From Sphingobium sp. Cam5-1 (GTDB lineage: Bacteria; Pseudomonadota; Alphaproteobacteria; Sphingomonadales; Sphingomonadaceae): a DNA stretch of 64,000 bases. The stretch is taken from contig NZ_CP065138.1 in the NCBI RefSeq assembly GCF_015693305.1, forward strand, positions 2,606,001 to 2,670,000. The letters are read 5' to 3'. Under the pieces are notes generated by a model that had not been told where the DNA came from, searched no databases, and was given only the letters and a program-made list of their open reading frames with translations. Positions within the stretch are counted from its first letter, which is position 1; each line of letters begins with the position of its first letter. This document shows positions 46,254-55,959 of the stretch, in pieces. The position numbers and the translations under genes are program-made.

Positions 46254-46286
46254 AGCGACATCAACATGCCCCGGATGGACGGGTTG
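46254..46286 (+). pseudogene. Response-regulator receiver-domain scrap
   Basis: Translates as SDINMPRMDGL, the phospho-acceptor loop of receiver domains (D-x3-M-P-x-M-D-G-L), with a compatible VSVVTGG before it and unrelated sequence after. No start or remaining domain is present. The motif is short but highly specific; the rest of 46136-46360 shows no gene. Confidence 0.4.
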
Positions 46287-46360
46287 CTATTCACTCTCTT
46301 CAAGACAAGCCAAATGCACTATCTACGGTTGCTGGACAGTGGTCGGCGCAGAGGTGAAAT

Positions 46361-46885
46361 ATGGATCGGGCGGTAATCTTAACGGTGGTCGGAAGTGACC
46401 GACCGGGCCTCACTCGCGCGATCGCCGAAGCAGTTTATGCTGCGGGCGGCAACTGGCTGGAGAGCCATCTCTCACGCCTTGGCGGGAAATATGTCGGATC
46501 CGTGTTAATTGAACTACCCGAGGAACGGTTGCATGAACTCCAAGCCGCCGTCGGGGGCATCGATGCATTCGGGATCAAGGTGGACATCATCGCGGCTGCG
46601 GAAGCGGATGAGCACAGCGGTGAGTTTCTGGGGATAGACATCGTTGGACAGGATCGCCCCGGCATAGTTCGCGAGGTGACCTCAGTGCTCGCTGGGCTCA
46701 ACGTGAACATTGAAGACTTCTCCAGTAAGATCGAAGGCAGCGCTTGGTCCGGTGCACCGCTGTTTCGAGCGAAAGTGAAGATGCTGCTTCCTGCTGGTCT
46801 TTCCATCGACGAAGTCCGCACGGCTCTCGAAGCCATATCGAGCGAGATCATGGTCGATTTTGATAGTGAGTCTGCATCGGGTTGA
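46361..46885 (+). CDS. GcvR-like double-ACT-domain protein
   Basis: 174 aa consisting of two ACT domains. The first is ILTVVGSDRPGLTRAIAEAV with NWLESHLSRLGGKYVGSVLI, and the second is LGIDIVGQDRPGIVREVTSV with LNVNIEDFSSKIEG. This is the arrangement of GcvR, the glycine-cleavage repressor partner, although such proteins in alphaproteobacteria lack GcvA-type partners and are simply amino-acid sensors. It stands alone. GAGG lies a few bases before the ATG. Confidence 0.88.
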   Translation: MDRAVILTVVGSDRPGLTRAIAEAVYAAGGNWLESHLSRLGGKYVGSVLIELPEERLHELQAAVGGIDAFGIKVDIIAAAEADEHSGEFLGIDIVGQDRPGIVREVTSVLAGLNVNIEDFSSKIEGSAWSGAPLFRAKVKMLLPAGLSIDEVRTALEAISSEIMVDFDSESASG

Positions 46886-47284
46886 CGGGCATCGGGACTC
46901 AAAATGGCCGGGGTGTCTCTCCGATGCTCGACATCAGAATTGCTCGTCGCTCTCGCTCCAAGTCGATCCAAGCGCTGGCGATTCTCCTTGGCGAAAGCAG
47001 CGGGTATGCCGTGTTGCACGGCAAGCAGGCTTTCAAGGGTGCGCAGGAAGCCCTGTTCGGCATCAGCGCCTGAGCGCGCGCACTACCGTCATCTCCACCG
47101 TCTCCCTGGCGTGGGCGAGAAAAATCCGGACAGGGAATTGGACGAAGATTTGCCTCTCGGCAGGGCGAGGAAGGGCGTCTCTGACCCACGTTCCCGAAAC
47201 CACGCCGTCAAACCCTGCGAAACTGCGCCATTTCGCAGGCCCAGCAAGCCCGAAGGCAAAAATCGGTTACCTTGTCTGACTGAA
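46886..47284. other. Intergenic stretch without a recognisable gene
   Basis: About 400 bases between the GcvR-like gene and the tRNA. Open frames exist on both strands but none has a ribosome site, family motif or good codon use. It is AT-richer and less organised than its neighbours, compatible with remnant DNA next to a tRNA. Confidence 0.5.
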
Positions 47285-47371
47285 TGGTGCGGTCGAGAAG
47301 ACTCGAACTTCCACGGCCTTTCGGCCACAACGACCTCAACGTTGCGCGTCTACCAATTCCGCCACGACCGC
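47285..47371 (-). tRNA. tRNA-Leu (GAG anticodon)
   Basis: 87-nt minus-strand tRNA with encoded CCA. The acceptor GCGGTCG/CGACCGC is at 47371 and 47289. The D-arm is TGGCGGAATTGGTAGACGCG, and the anticodon loop TTGAGGT inside CAACG/CGTTG gives GAG, with a long variable arm (class II). T-arm AGTTCGAGTCT is standard. All stems pair. Confidence 0.97.
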
Positions 47372-47521
47372 ACATCTGAAGGGAAACCGGCGGTGCCGGT
47401 GCCTTGGTAGGAGGCGGCCCTTAGCAAAGGCCTCGGACCCATGCAACAACCGATCTTCATGTGCGTTTCTTTTGCCGGGTACTGGTGATGATGCAGGCGA
47501 GCGCGGAGAGGAGAAGGTCGC

Positions 47522-48004
47522 ATGTCCCCCCGTTTCTGGTTGTTCAGCCTGGCGAGCGCGGGGGCTGCGTTAGCCAGCGGGCTAGGCCTTGGCCTCTACG
47601 CGACGACTCCGCCACGGCTATCCTTCACCGACGCACAATCCTCTTCTTACTCCGCATCGCCTATCTCGATCGCGCAATCAGAAGGCAGCCCCGATCTGAC
47701 GGGGCCGGATGAGATTAATTGCAAGGGCTGCGGCCCGACCCTCGCGGACCGGCAAATGGCAAGCATGACGGCGGGCTGGAGCGGCTATGACGATCTGGTT
47801 GTGCAGCATTATGAAGCGCAGGATGAGCAAGCCGACAATTGGCAACCGCTTGAGGACGGCCCGCCATCGCCGATGCACCGCCTACCAGCCAACATAGACC
47901 GGTTCGCGAACGGCGACGATGCACAGCCGCAGCCCACGCAACTGGCGCAGGGCAACGGCGCGAAATTCGATTCCGCGCCTGCCGTTTCACCCGGCTCCTA
48001 TTAG
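47522..48004 (+). CDS. Hypothetical secreted protein
   Basis: 160 aa beginning with a signal peptide or anchor (FWLFSLASAGAALASGLGLG). The mature part contains NCKGCGPTLADRQ with a C-x2-C pair, the acidic VVQHYEAQDEQADNWQPLED and a Pro/Gln-rich tail. AGGAGAAGG lies five nt upstream of the ATG. Similar unnamed proteins are common in sphingomonads. I cannot assign a function; the CxxC could bind a metal or form a disulfide. Confidence 0.75.
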   Translation: MSPRFWLFSLASAGAALASGLGLGLYATTPPRLSFTDAQSSSYSASPISIAQSEGSPDLTGPDEINCKGCGPTLADRQMASMTAGWSGYDDLVVQHYEAQDEQADNWQPLEDGPPSPMHRLPANIDRFANGDDAQPQPTQLAQGNGAKFDSAPAVSPGSY

Positions 48005-48049
48005 CCAAAGCAGCGCAGCAGCCCCAGGCACGGACTGTCCCAAGCAAAA

Positions 48050-48081
48050 GGGGGAGGAAAGCCGTCTGCCTTTCCTCCCCC
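48050..48081 (-). terminator. Rho-independent terminator of gltB
   Basis: GGGGGAGGAAAG (48050-48061) and CTTTCCTCCCCC (48070-48081) form a perfect 12-bp stem with an 8-nt loop. Read on the minus strand it is followed by TTTTGC, directly after the gltB stop. Confidence 0.88.
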
Positions 48082-48086
48082 TCATC

Positions 48087-51000
48087 CTATTCCGCAGCCA
48101 CCACCTCGGCGCTTGCATCGCTCAACGGATGGGTCAACCGATGCACCATCTCCTTGGGACACACCTGCCAGAAATGACGCCGCCAACGGTCCCAATCATC
48201 CAGGATCGTGTTGGACCATTTGCTGTCCGTTGTCACCGCATGCTCCGCGATCAACGCCTTGAGCTGCGCTTCCCAATGGGCGCTTTCCAGCCGCTGCCAC
48301 ACGATATTTTCCGGATTGGCGCGCCGTTCGAAGCTGCCATCCTCGTCCAGGATGAAGGCCATGCCGCCGGTCATGCCCGCGCCGAAGTTCGCGCCCGTGC
48401 GCCCCAAGATCACCGCCGTGCCACCGGTCATATATTCGCAGCCATTGGCGCCGCAACCTTCGACCACCACCTGCGCGCCCGAATTACGGACGGCAAAGCG
48501 TTCACCCGCCTGTCCCGCCGCGAACAGCTTGCCCGCCGTCGCGCCGTAAAGGACGGTGTTGCCGATGATCGTGTTGTCCTTGCTCGTCAGCGGCGAGGAA
48601 ACCGTCGTACGCACGACGATCGTGCCGCCGGACAGGCCCTTGCCCACATAGTCATTGGCATCGCCAAAGACTTCCAGCGTGATGCCCTTGCACAGGAACG
48701 CGCCCAGCGACTGACCCGCACTCCCCCGCAGCCGCACGGTCAGATGCCCGTCCGCCAGGGCAGACATGCCGAACCGCTCGGTAACGGCCGCAGACAGGCG
48801 GGTGCCCACGGCGCGATGCGTGTTGCGCACCGTATAGGTCAGCTGCATCTTCTCGCCACGCTCGAACACGGCCTTGGCATCGCGCATCATCTGCGCGTCC
48901 AGGCTGTCGGGCACCTCGTTGCGCCATGCTTTCAGGCTGAAGCGCCGCTGATCGTCGGGGGCGTCCACCTTCGCGAGGATGGGGTTCAAATCGAGGTCGT
49001 CCAGATGCTCGGCGCCGCGATTGACCTGCTTCAGCAGCTCCGTGCGACCGATCACCTCGTCCAGGCTGCGATAGCCCAGACGTGCCAGCACTTCGCGCAC
49101 TTCCTCGGCGATGAAGGTCATGAGGTTGATGACCTTCTCCGGCGTGCCGGTGAACTTCTGCCGCAGCTTTTCATCCTGCACGCAGACGCCGACCGGGCAG
49201 GTGTTGCTGTGACACTGGCGAACCATGATGCAGCCCATGGCGACAAGACTCAGCGTACCGATGCCGAACTCTTCCGCGCCCAATATCGCCGCGATCACGA
49301 TGTCGCGCCCGGTCTTCAAGCCCCCGTCGGTGCGCAGCTTCACCCGATGGCGCAGGCCATTGAGCGTCAGCACCTGATTGGCTTCGGACAGCCCCATTTC
49401 CCACGGCGTGCCCGCATATTTGATCGACGTCTGGGGCGAGGCGCCGGTGCCGCCGACATGGCCTGCGATCAGGATGACGTCGGCATGCGCCTTCGCCACG
49501 CCCGCCGCCACCGTGCCGATACCCGCCTGACTGACCAGCTTCACGCACACCCGCGCACGCGGGTTGATCTGCTTGCAGTCGTAGATGAGCTGCGCCAGAT
49601 CCTCGATCGAATAGATGTCATGGTGCGGCGGCGGCGAGATCAGCGTCACGCCTGGCGTCGAATGGCGCAGCTTGGCGATGAACTCGGTCACCTTGAAACC
49701 CGGGAGCTGACCGCCTTCGCCGGGCTTGGCGCCCTGCGCGACCTTGATCTCGATTTCCTCGGCTGAGCCCAGATATTCGGCATGGACCCCAAAGCGGCCG
49801 GACGCGATCTGCTTGATCACGCTATTGGCATTGTCGCCATTCTCATAGGGCTTGAAGCGGTTCGCATCCTCGCCGCCTTCGCCCGATACGGCCTTGGCGC
49901 CGATGCGGTTCATCGCGATCGCCAGCGTCTCATGCGCTTCGGGCGAAAGCGCGCCCAGCGACATGCCCGGCGTCACGAAGCGCTTGCGGATTTCGGTGGT
50001 CGCTTCGACCTCGTCGATCGGCACGGCTTCACGCGCGAAATTGAACTCCAGCAGGTCGCGCAGATAGACCGGCGGCAAATCTCGCACCCCGCGCGAAAAT
50101 TGCAGGTAGGTCGAATAGCTGTCCGTCCCCACCGCCGTCTGCAACAGGTGCATCAGCTGCGCGGAGTAAGCATGGCTCTCGCCGCCATTGCGCTGGCGGT
50201 AGAAGCCGCCGACCGGCAGGCGCACGGCGGCGCTGTCATAGGCCGCCTCATGGCGCAGCACCGCATTATGATGCAGCGACGCATAGCCTTCGCCCGAAAT
50301 CTTCGCGGGCATGCCGGGGAACAAGTCGTTGACCAGCGCACGGCTGAGGCCGACCGCTTCGAAATTATAGCCGCCGCGATAGCTGCTGACGACCGCGATG
50401 CCCATCTTGGACATGATCTTCAGCAGGCCTTCATTGATCGCCGTGCGGAACCGGTCGAAACATTCTTTCAGGGCCAGGTCGCCGAACAGGCCGCGCGCAT
50501 GGCGGTCGGCAATGCTCGCTTCGGCCAGATAGGCGTTCACCGTCGTCGCGCCGACGCCGATCAACACCGCGAAATAATGGGTGTCGAGCGCTTCGGCGCA
50601 GCGCACGTTGATCGACGCATAGCTGCGCAGCCCCTTACGGACGAGATGCGTATGCACCGCCGCCGCCGCCAGCACGCCAGCGATGGCGACGCGATCGGCG
50701 TTGATATGCTCGTCTGTCAGGAAGATTTCAGTGCGGCCTTCACGCACGGCCTGCTCCGCTTCCTCCCGGATGCGGGCAATTGCGGAGCGCAGCTGCTCCT
50801 GCCCACCTTCCGCCGGGAAGGTGCAGTCGATTTCCGCCACAGCCGGGCCGAAATGCGCCTTCAACCGCGCCCATTCTGACGAGATCAGCACCGGCGATTC
50901 CAGCACCAGCACATGGCTGTTCTGCGTATCCTGCTCCAATATGTTGTGCAGGTTGGAAAAGCGCGTGCGCAGGCTCATCACATGCCGTTCGCGCAAGCTG

Positions 51001-52628
51001 TCGATCGGCGGGTTGGTGACCTGGCTAAAATTCTGGCGGAAGAAATGGCTGACCGTGCGCGGCTTGTCGGAAATGACCGCCAGCGGCGTGTCATCGCCCA
51101 TCGAGCCAACGGCTTCCTTCGCATCCTCGACCATCGGGGCCAGGATCAGCTCCATATCCTCCAGCGTCAGGTTCGCAGCAACCTGGCGACGCGTCAGCTC
51201 CGCCTTGTCCCATGCGGGCAGGGCGCTTTGCGCCTCGGGCAGATCGCCGACCTTCATGAAGTCCTTGATCAGCTCGGCATAGGGCCGCTCGCCCGCGATC
51301 TTGTCCTTGATCGCGCGGTCGTCGTAGATTGCGCCTTCCTGCAAATCGACGGCGATCATCTGGCCGGGACCCATGCGGCCCTTCTTGACGATGGTGGTTT
51401 CGGGCACGACGACCATGCCGGTTTCCGACCCCACGATCAGCAGATTGTCACCGGTCAGCGTATAGCGCAGCGGACGCAGGGCGTTGCGGTCGACACCCGC
51501 GACGACCCAGCGTCCATCTGTCATCGCCAGCGCCGCCGGACCATCCCACGGCTCCATGACGGAGGCGAGATATTCGTACATGTCCACATGCGCTTGCGGT
51601 GTTTCGCCAGCAGCAGCCTGCCACGCCTCGGGCACCAGCATCAGCTTCGCCGTCGGCGCATCGCGGCCAGACCGGCAGATCGCCTCAAACACGGCATCCA
51701 GCGCGGCTGTATCCGACGCACCAGCCGGGATCACCGGCTTGATGTCCTCCGAATGATCCCCGAACGCCAGCGAGGCCATCTTGATCTCGTGGCTCTTCAT
51801 CCAGTTCTTGTTGCCGCGAATGGTGTTGATCTCACCATTATGCGCGAGCGTGCGGAACGGCTGGGCCAGCCACCATTGCGGAAAGGTGTTGGTCGAATAG
51901 CGCTGATGGAAGATCGCGACCCGGCTCTCGAACCGCTCATCGCGCAGATCCGGGTAAAAGACCGACAGCGATTCAGCGAGGAACAGCCCCTTGTAGATGA
52001 TCGACCGGCACGACAGGCTACAAATGTAAAAGTCCTGGATCTGCGCCGCGATGACCTTCTTCTCGATCCGGCGGCGGATGAGGTAGAGGTCCTTTTCAAA
52101 CTCGACCTGATCGCGCTCTTCCGGCATCGGGCCGGCGATCATGATCTGCTCGATCTCCGGACGGGTGCGCTGCGCCTTCTCGCCGATGACGGAAACATCA
52201 ACGGGCACCTGCCGCCAGCCATAGATGGTGTAGCCCGCGTCGATGATCTCGGACTCAACGATCGTGCGGCACGTTTCCTGTGCCGACAAATCCGTGCGCG
52301 GCAGGAAAATCATGCCGACGGCCAGCCGGTTGGGCAGGGGCTTATGCCCCGAATCCGCGATCGCATCGTCAAAGAAGCGCACCGGCAGATCGACATGGAT
52401 GCCCGCGCCGTCGCCGGTCTTGCCATCCGCATCGACCGCGCCACGATGCCACACCGCCTTCAGCGCATCGATCGCCGAAGCGACCACGCGGCGGCTCGCA
52501 CGGCCATCCGTCGCGGCGACAAGGCCAACGCCGCAAGCGTCGCCTTCCATCTCCGGATGATACATGCCCTCGGCAGCCAGGCGCGCGCGCTCTTCGGGAC
52601 TCGCCATATAGGGGGTCTGGTCGGTCAT
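48087..52628 (-). CDS. gltB: Glutamate synthase (NADPH) large subunit
   Basis: 1513 aa. The N-terminal class II glutaminase domain has its nucleophile at Cys32 (EGDACGVGLVA), which needs removal of the first 31 residues. The central and FMN-binding synthase domains follow (PGEGGQLPGFKV, HHDIYSIEDLAQLIYD, AGHVGGTGASPQTS), then the 3Fe-4S motif in MVRQCHSNTCPVGVC near residue 1140, and the C-terminal GXGXG beta-helix domain. It makes two glutamates from glutamine and 2-oxoglutarate with GltD. The start overlaps the stop of the DUF2059 gene, and a strong terminator follows. Confidence 0.98.
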   Translation of the reverse strand: MTDQTPYMASPEERARLAAEGMYHPEMEGDACGVGLVAATDGRASRRVVASAIDALKAVWHRGAVDADGKTGDGAGIHVDLPVRFFDDAIADSGHKPLPNRLAVGMIFLPRTDLSAQETCRTIVESEIIDAGYTIYGWRQVPVDVSVIGEKAQRTRPEIEQIMIAGPMPEERDQVEFEKDLYLIRRRIEKKVIAAQIQDFYICSLSCRSIIYKGLFLAESLSVFYPDLRDERFESRVAIFHQRYSTNTFPQWWLAQPFRTLAHNGEINTIRGNKNWMKSHEIKMASLAFGDHSEDIKPVIPAGASDTAALDAVFEAICRSGRDAPTAKLMLVPEAWQAAAGETPQAHVDMYEYLASVMEPWDGPAALAMTDGRWVVAGVDRNALRPLRYTLTGDNLLIVGSETGMVVVPETTIVKKGRMGPGQMIAVDLQEGAIYDDRAIKDKIAGERPYAELIKDFMKVGDLPEAQSALPAWDKAELTRRQVAANLTLEDMELILAPMVEDAKEAVGSMGDDTPLAVISDKPRTVSHFFRQNFSQVTNPPIDSLRERHVMSLRTRFSNLHNILEQDTQNSHVLVLESPVLISSEWARLKAHFGPAVAEIDCTFPAEGGQEQLRSAIARIREEAEQAVREGRTEIFLTDEHINADRVAIAGVLAAAAVHTHLVRKGLRSYASINVRCAEALDTHYFAVLIGVGATTVNAYLAEASIADRHARGLFGDLALKECFDRFRTAINEGLLKIMSKMGIAVVSSYRGGYNFEAVGLSRALVNDLFPGMPAKISGEGYASLHHNAVLRHEAAYDSAAVRLPVGGFYRQRNGGESHAYSAQLMHLLQTAVGTDSYSTYLQFSRGVRDLPPVYLRDLLEFNFAREAVPIDEVEATTEIRKRFVTPGMSLGALSPEAHETLAIAMNRIGAKAVSGEGGEDANRFKPYENGDNANSVIKQIASGRFGVHAEYLGSAEEIEIKVAQGAKPGEGGQLPGFKVTEFIAKLRHSTPGVTLISPPPHHDIYSIEDLAQLIYDCKQINPRARVCVKLVSQAGIGTVAAGVAKAHADVILIAGHVGGTGASPQTSIKYAGTPWEMGLSEANQVLTLNGLRHRVKLRTDGGLKTGRDIVIAAILGAEEFGIGTLSLVAMGCIMVRQCHSNTCPVGVCVQDEKLRQKFTGTPEKVINLMTFIAEEVREVLARLGYRSLDEVIGRTELLKQVNRGAEHLDDLDLNPILAKVDAPDDQRRFSLKAWRNEVPDSLDAQMMRDAKAVFERGEKMQLTYTVRNTHRAVGTRLSAAVTERFGMSALADGHLTVRLRGSAGQSLGAFLCKGITLEVFGDANDYVGKGLSGGTIVVRTTVSSPLTSKDNTIIGNTVLYGATAGKLFAAGQAGERFAVRNSGAQVVVEGCGANGCEYMTGGTAVILGRTGANFGAGMTGGMAFILDEDGSFERRANPENIVWQRLESAHWEAQLKALIAEHAVTTDSKWSNTILDDWDRWRRHFWQVCPKEMVHRLTHPLSDASAEVVAAE

Positions 52629-53362
52629 TAGTTCGGTCCTTCGTCACTCGTGGCGGCGCCGTCCTTCAGGTCGCTCGCCTTGACACCCAACAGCTTCGCC
52701 AGCTTGCCGCGCTCCTCCTGCGACAGGTCGGCGATCTTGCGTGGCGGCGGCAGGCTCTTCGTCGCCGCCTCCGCTTTCGCCGCCATTTCGGGCATCTTCT
52801 TCATCATTTCAGGCATCAAAGCCTGCATCTCGGCCATGATCTCCGGGTCCATGAACATCATCATGGACTCGCGGGCATAAAGGTCGCCGGTCGGCGTCTT
52901 GAAGAAGCTCTCCAGCTCGCCCAGCTGTTTACCGTCGAACTTGCGCGCATAGGCGCGGGTCAGCGCGTCGCGCACTTTGGGCTCGAAGCCATCCATCATG
53001 TCGACCATCGATGCCATCATTGCATCCATGCCCAGCTTCGTGCGCTCCCGGAAATTCGGATCAATGATGGCGCTGATCTGCTCCATCGACGTTTCGTCCA
53101 GCCCGGCCAGCTTGTCCTGCGGCACACCGCCAATACGGGCGAACTGTGCGATCGGCATTTTCATGACGCCGTCCATCATGCTGTCCATCATCTTGGACAA
53201 GGTGCCGTCCATCATCCGGCGATAAGTGCCGACAGGAAAAATCTTGTCCACGACCGGCCGCGCGGCCGCTACGCGCGCGGCGTCGGGCACGCTTTGCGCA
53301 TGGACGGCGGGCGCAGCCAGCAACGCCAGCCCGATCACGGATGAACGGAAAGCCTGCCTCAT
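52628..53362 (-). CDS. DUF2059 protein between gltD and gltB
   Basis: 244-aa exported protein with signal peptide (SSVIGLALLAAPAVHAQS). The mature part is helical and very methionine-rich (TLSKMMDSMMDGVMKM, DAMMASMVDMMDG, EIMAEMQALMPEMMKKMPEM). The YARKFDGKQLGELESFFKTPTG segment marks DUF2059. Function is unknown; a chaperone-like or stress role in the periplasm is only guesswork. The ATG overlaps the gltD stop and its stop overlaps the gltB start, so it is translated together with both glutamate synthase subunits. Confidence 0.88.
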   Translation of the reverse strand: MRQAFRSSVIGLALLAAPAVHAQSVPDAARVAAARPVVDKIFPVGTYRRMMDGTLSKMMDSMMDGVMKMPIAQFARIGGVPQDKLAGLDETSMEQISAIIDPNFRERTKLGMDAMMASMVDMMDGFEPKVRDALTRAYARKFDGKQLGELESFFKTPTGDLYARESMMMFMDPEIMAEMQALMPEMMKKMPEMAAKAEAATKSLPPPRKIADLSQEERGKLAKLLGVKASDLKDGAATSDEGPN

Positions 53363-54810
53363 GCCGCTTGTCTCTCGCCAGCCGCAGCCTTGGCCTTCGC
53401 CTTCAGATAACGGTGCATATGCTCGGTCACGTCGCGGCCGTCGCGGATCGCCCACACCACCAGCGAAGCGCCGCGCACGATGTCGCCAGCGGCAAACACG
53501 CCGTCCATGCTGGTCATCATCGTCTTGTGATCGACGCGCAGCGTACCCCAGCGGGTGACCGACAAATCCTCCGCGCCGAACAGCTTGGGCAGCTCTTCGG
53601 GGTCATAGCCCAGAGCCTTGATGACGAGGTCGGCGTCCAGCGTGTGTTCGGTGCCCGGATCAGCTTCCGGCGCGCGGCGGCCCGAAGCGTCGGGCTGGCC
53701 AAGGCGCATTTTCGTCACCTTGACGCCTGTCACATGTTCCGTGCCCTCGAACGCGATCGGCGCGGACAGCCAGACGAACTCGACGCCTTCCTCCTCGGCG
53801 TTCTGCACTTCGCGCTGTGACCCCGGCATATTCTCCCGGTCGCGGCGATAGAGGCACTTCACCGAAGTCGCGCCCTGACGAATGGCCGTGCGGACGCAGT
53901 CCATCGCCGTGTCGCCGCCGCCAATAACGACGACCTTCTTGCCGTTCGCGTGCAGCGTGCCGTCCTCATGTTCCGGCACCACATCGCCAAAGCCCGCCTT
54001 GTTGGAGGCAGTAAGATAATCGAGCGCCTTGATCACGCCCGCAGCGCCCACGCCCGGTGCCTTGATGTCACGCGGCTTGTAGACGCCGGTCGCGATCAGG
54101 ATGGCGTCATGGCGGCTGCGCAGCTCTTCCATCGACGCATCGCGGCCGACCTCGAACCCTTCATGGAAGACGATGCCGCCGTCCTTCAGCCGCTGGACGC
54201 GGCGCATGACCACATCCTTCTCCAGCTTGAAGCCGGGGATGCCATAGGTCAGCAGCCCGCCCGCCCGGTCGTGCCGGTCATAGACATGCACCTCATAGCC
54301 CGCGACGCGCAGATATTCGGCCGTGGTAAGCCCCGCCGGACCCGCCCCGATGACACCCACCGACTGGCCGATCGGCTTGCCGGGAACCAGCGGCTCGACC
54401 CAGCCTTCCTTCCACGCAGTGTCGGTGATGAACTTTTCGACCGACCCGATCGTCACCGCGCCATGGCCTGAAAACTCAATGACGCAATTGCCTTCGCAAA
54501 GCCGATCCTGCGGGCAGATGCGGCCGCAAATCTCAGGCATCGTGCTGGTCAGGTTGGAAAGCTCATAGGCCTCGCGCAGCCGCCCTTCGGCGGTCAGGCG
54601 CAGCCAGTCCGGGATATGATTGTGCAGCGGGCAATGCGTCGCGCAATAAGGCACGCCACATTGCGAGCAACGCGCCGCCTGTTCTTCCGCGCGCTCCAGA
54701 AGGAAGCTGCTGCTGATCTCCAGGAAATCGTCGGCGCGATCATCCGCCGAACGCTTCTCGGGATAGGCTTGGCCCGTTCCCACGAATTTCAGCATCGGAT
54801 TGTCAGCCAT
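53359..54810 (-). CDS. gltD: Glutamate synthase small subunit
   Basis: 483-aa FAD/NADPH subunit that supplies electrons to GltB. Two N-terminal Fe-S cysteine groups are seen (CSQCGVPYCATHCPLHNH and CGRICPQDRLCEGNC), followed by the FAD motif VGVIGAGPAGLTTAEYLR and the NADPH motif VVVIGGGDTAMDCVRTAIR. It is the first gene of gltD-DUF2059-gltB. The promoter is in the 160 bp upstream. Confidence 0.97.
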   Translation of the reverse strand: MADNPMLKFVGTGQAYPEKRSADDRADDFLEISSSFLLERAEEQAARCSQCGVPYCATHCPLHNHIPDWLRLTAEGRLREAYELSNLTSTMPEICGRICPQDRLCEGNCVIEFSGHGAVTIGSVEKFITDTAWKEGWVEPLVPGKPIGQSVGVIGAGPAGLTTAEYLRVAGYEVHVYDRHDRAGGLLTYGIPGFKLEKDVVMRRVQRLKDGGIVFHEGFEVGRDASMEELRSRHDAILIATGVYKPRDIKAPGVGAAGVIKALDYLTASNKAGFGDVVPEHEDGTLHANGKKVVVIGGGDTAMDCVRTAIRQGATSVKCLYRRDRENMPGSQREVQNAEEEGVEFVWLSAPIAFEGTEHVTGVKVTKMRLGQPDASGRRAPEADPGTEHTLDADLVIKALGYDPEELPKLFGAEDLSVTRWGTLRVDHKTMMTSMDGVFAAGDIVRGASLVVWAIRDGRDVTEHMHRYLKAKAKAAAGERQAA

Positions 54811-54974
54811 AATGAGTCCCTAAAAATCTGTTCAGGGCTCACATAGCAGAAAAACCCACCGAGTCACGTGGATTCGGCGATATAGGTCACGTTACCTGAC
54901 CTAAACTTAAAGGATTTTCAGGTCAGCTCATCGACATGCAGGAAATAAGGGTGGAATATGCGTCCATATCGGCC
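54811..54974 (-). promoter_or_regulatory. gltD promoter region with inverted repeat
   Basis: Between the gltD start and the end of uppP. Contains AGGTCACGTTACCT, an imperfect palindrome with a third half-site CTGACCT directly after it, and AGGTCAG again about 25 bp on. The half-sites may bind a nitrogen or amino-acid regulator; no sigma-54 GG-N10-GC element was recognised. Confidence 0.35.
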
Positions 54975-55784
54975 CTATCTGAGAGAAAGCCAGATCAGCG
55001 CCCCGGTTCCAGCCACGATCCGATACCAAGCAAAGGGAACGAAGCCCTGCCGCGAAACAAGCCCGACAAACCAGCGGATGACCAGCAGCGCGACGATGAA
55101 GGACACGACAAAGCCCAGCGCGATGCTGCCCCAGCCCACCGTGGCGGACGTGACGTCGCTGCCCTTTTTCAGCAGCTCGAGCGTCGACGCGCCCAGCATC
55201 GTCGGGATAGCCAGAAAGAAGCTGAACTCCGCAGCCGTGCGCCGCTCGACGCCCAACGCCAGGGCGCCCATGATCGTCGCGCCCGACCGGCTGACCCCCG
55301 GGATCATGGAGATGCACTGGATGAAACCGATGCCGATCACGCGGGCGAGCGGGATGTCGGCAATGCCATGGAAGCGGTTCTCCTTCGCCATCCGCTCGAT
55401 GGCGAGGATGGCGACGCCCCCAATGATCAGCGCCCAGGCGACCACCTGCGGCGCGCCCAGCAGCATCTCGATATAATCATGCATGGCGAGGCCGATCACG
55501 ACGGACGGCAGGAAAGCGACCAGCAAATTGCGCAGGAACCGCCAACTCGTCGGTTCCTTGCGCAGCAGCCCCATCGCCACCGCCCAGAATGTCCGCCAAT
55601 ACAGCACGACCACCGCCAAGATCGCGCCCAGCTGGATGACGACGTTGAACATCGCCCAGGTCGCCGCGTCATAACCCAGCAACTCGCTCGCCAATATCAG
55701 GTGCCCGGTGGAGGACACGGGCAGGAATTCCGTCAGCCCCTCGACGATGCCAAGCAGGATGACCGTCAGAAAATGCAGGTCCAT
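54975..55784 (-). CDS. uppP: Undecaprenyl-diphosphatase (BacA type)
   Basis: 269-aa polytopic inner-membrane phosphatase that recycles undecaprenyl pyrophosphate for peptidoglycan and surface glycans and gives bacitracin tolerance. Catalytic region 1 is EGLTEFLPVSSTGHLIL and region 2 is PGVSRSGATI, both intact. Eight hydrophobic helices and length match. It is near other polyprenyl-phosphate genes in this window. Confidence 0.96.
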   Translation of the reverse strand: MDLHFLTVILLGIVEGLTEFLPVSSTGHLILASELLGYDAATWAMFNVVIQLGAILAVVVLYWRTFWAVAMGLLRKEPTSWRFLRNLLVAFLPSVVIGLAMHDYIEMLLGAPQVVAWALIIGGVAILAIERMAKENRFHGIADIPLARVIGIGFIQCISMIPGVSRSGATIMGALALGVERRTAAEFSFFLAIPTMLGASTLELLKKGSDVTSATVGWGSIALGFVVSFIVALLVIRWFVGLVSRQGFVPFAWYRIVAGTGALIWLSLR

Positions 55785-55959
55785 GGGCGGCTCTGGTCCT
55801 TGAACTGGAAGGGGAAATCCGCACAGAACACGGCGGAAGAAAGATCGCGCTTATTGTGCAGATGCGCAGCGCGCGCGCAATGCATGGCAACGCTCATCGC
55901 CGCGCCATCCCGTCATTCCATCGACAGTTGGACAGTCGGCGACGGCGCGCGCGCTCAGG

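Noticed and set aside
47285..47521. Integrated element using tRNA-Leu as attachment site
   Set aside because: No integrase and no repeated tRNA 3' end were seen on either side, though remnant genes lie nearby.
47919..52631. Long plus-strand open frames opposite gltB
   Set aside because: They mirror the codon structure of gltB, have low-complexity Arg/His/Gln-rich products and no start signals, which is typical of antisense shadows in high-GC DNA.
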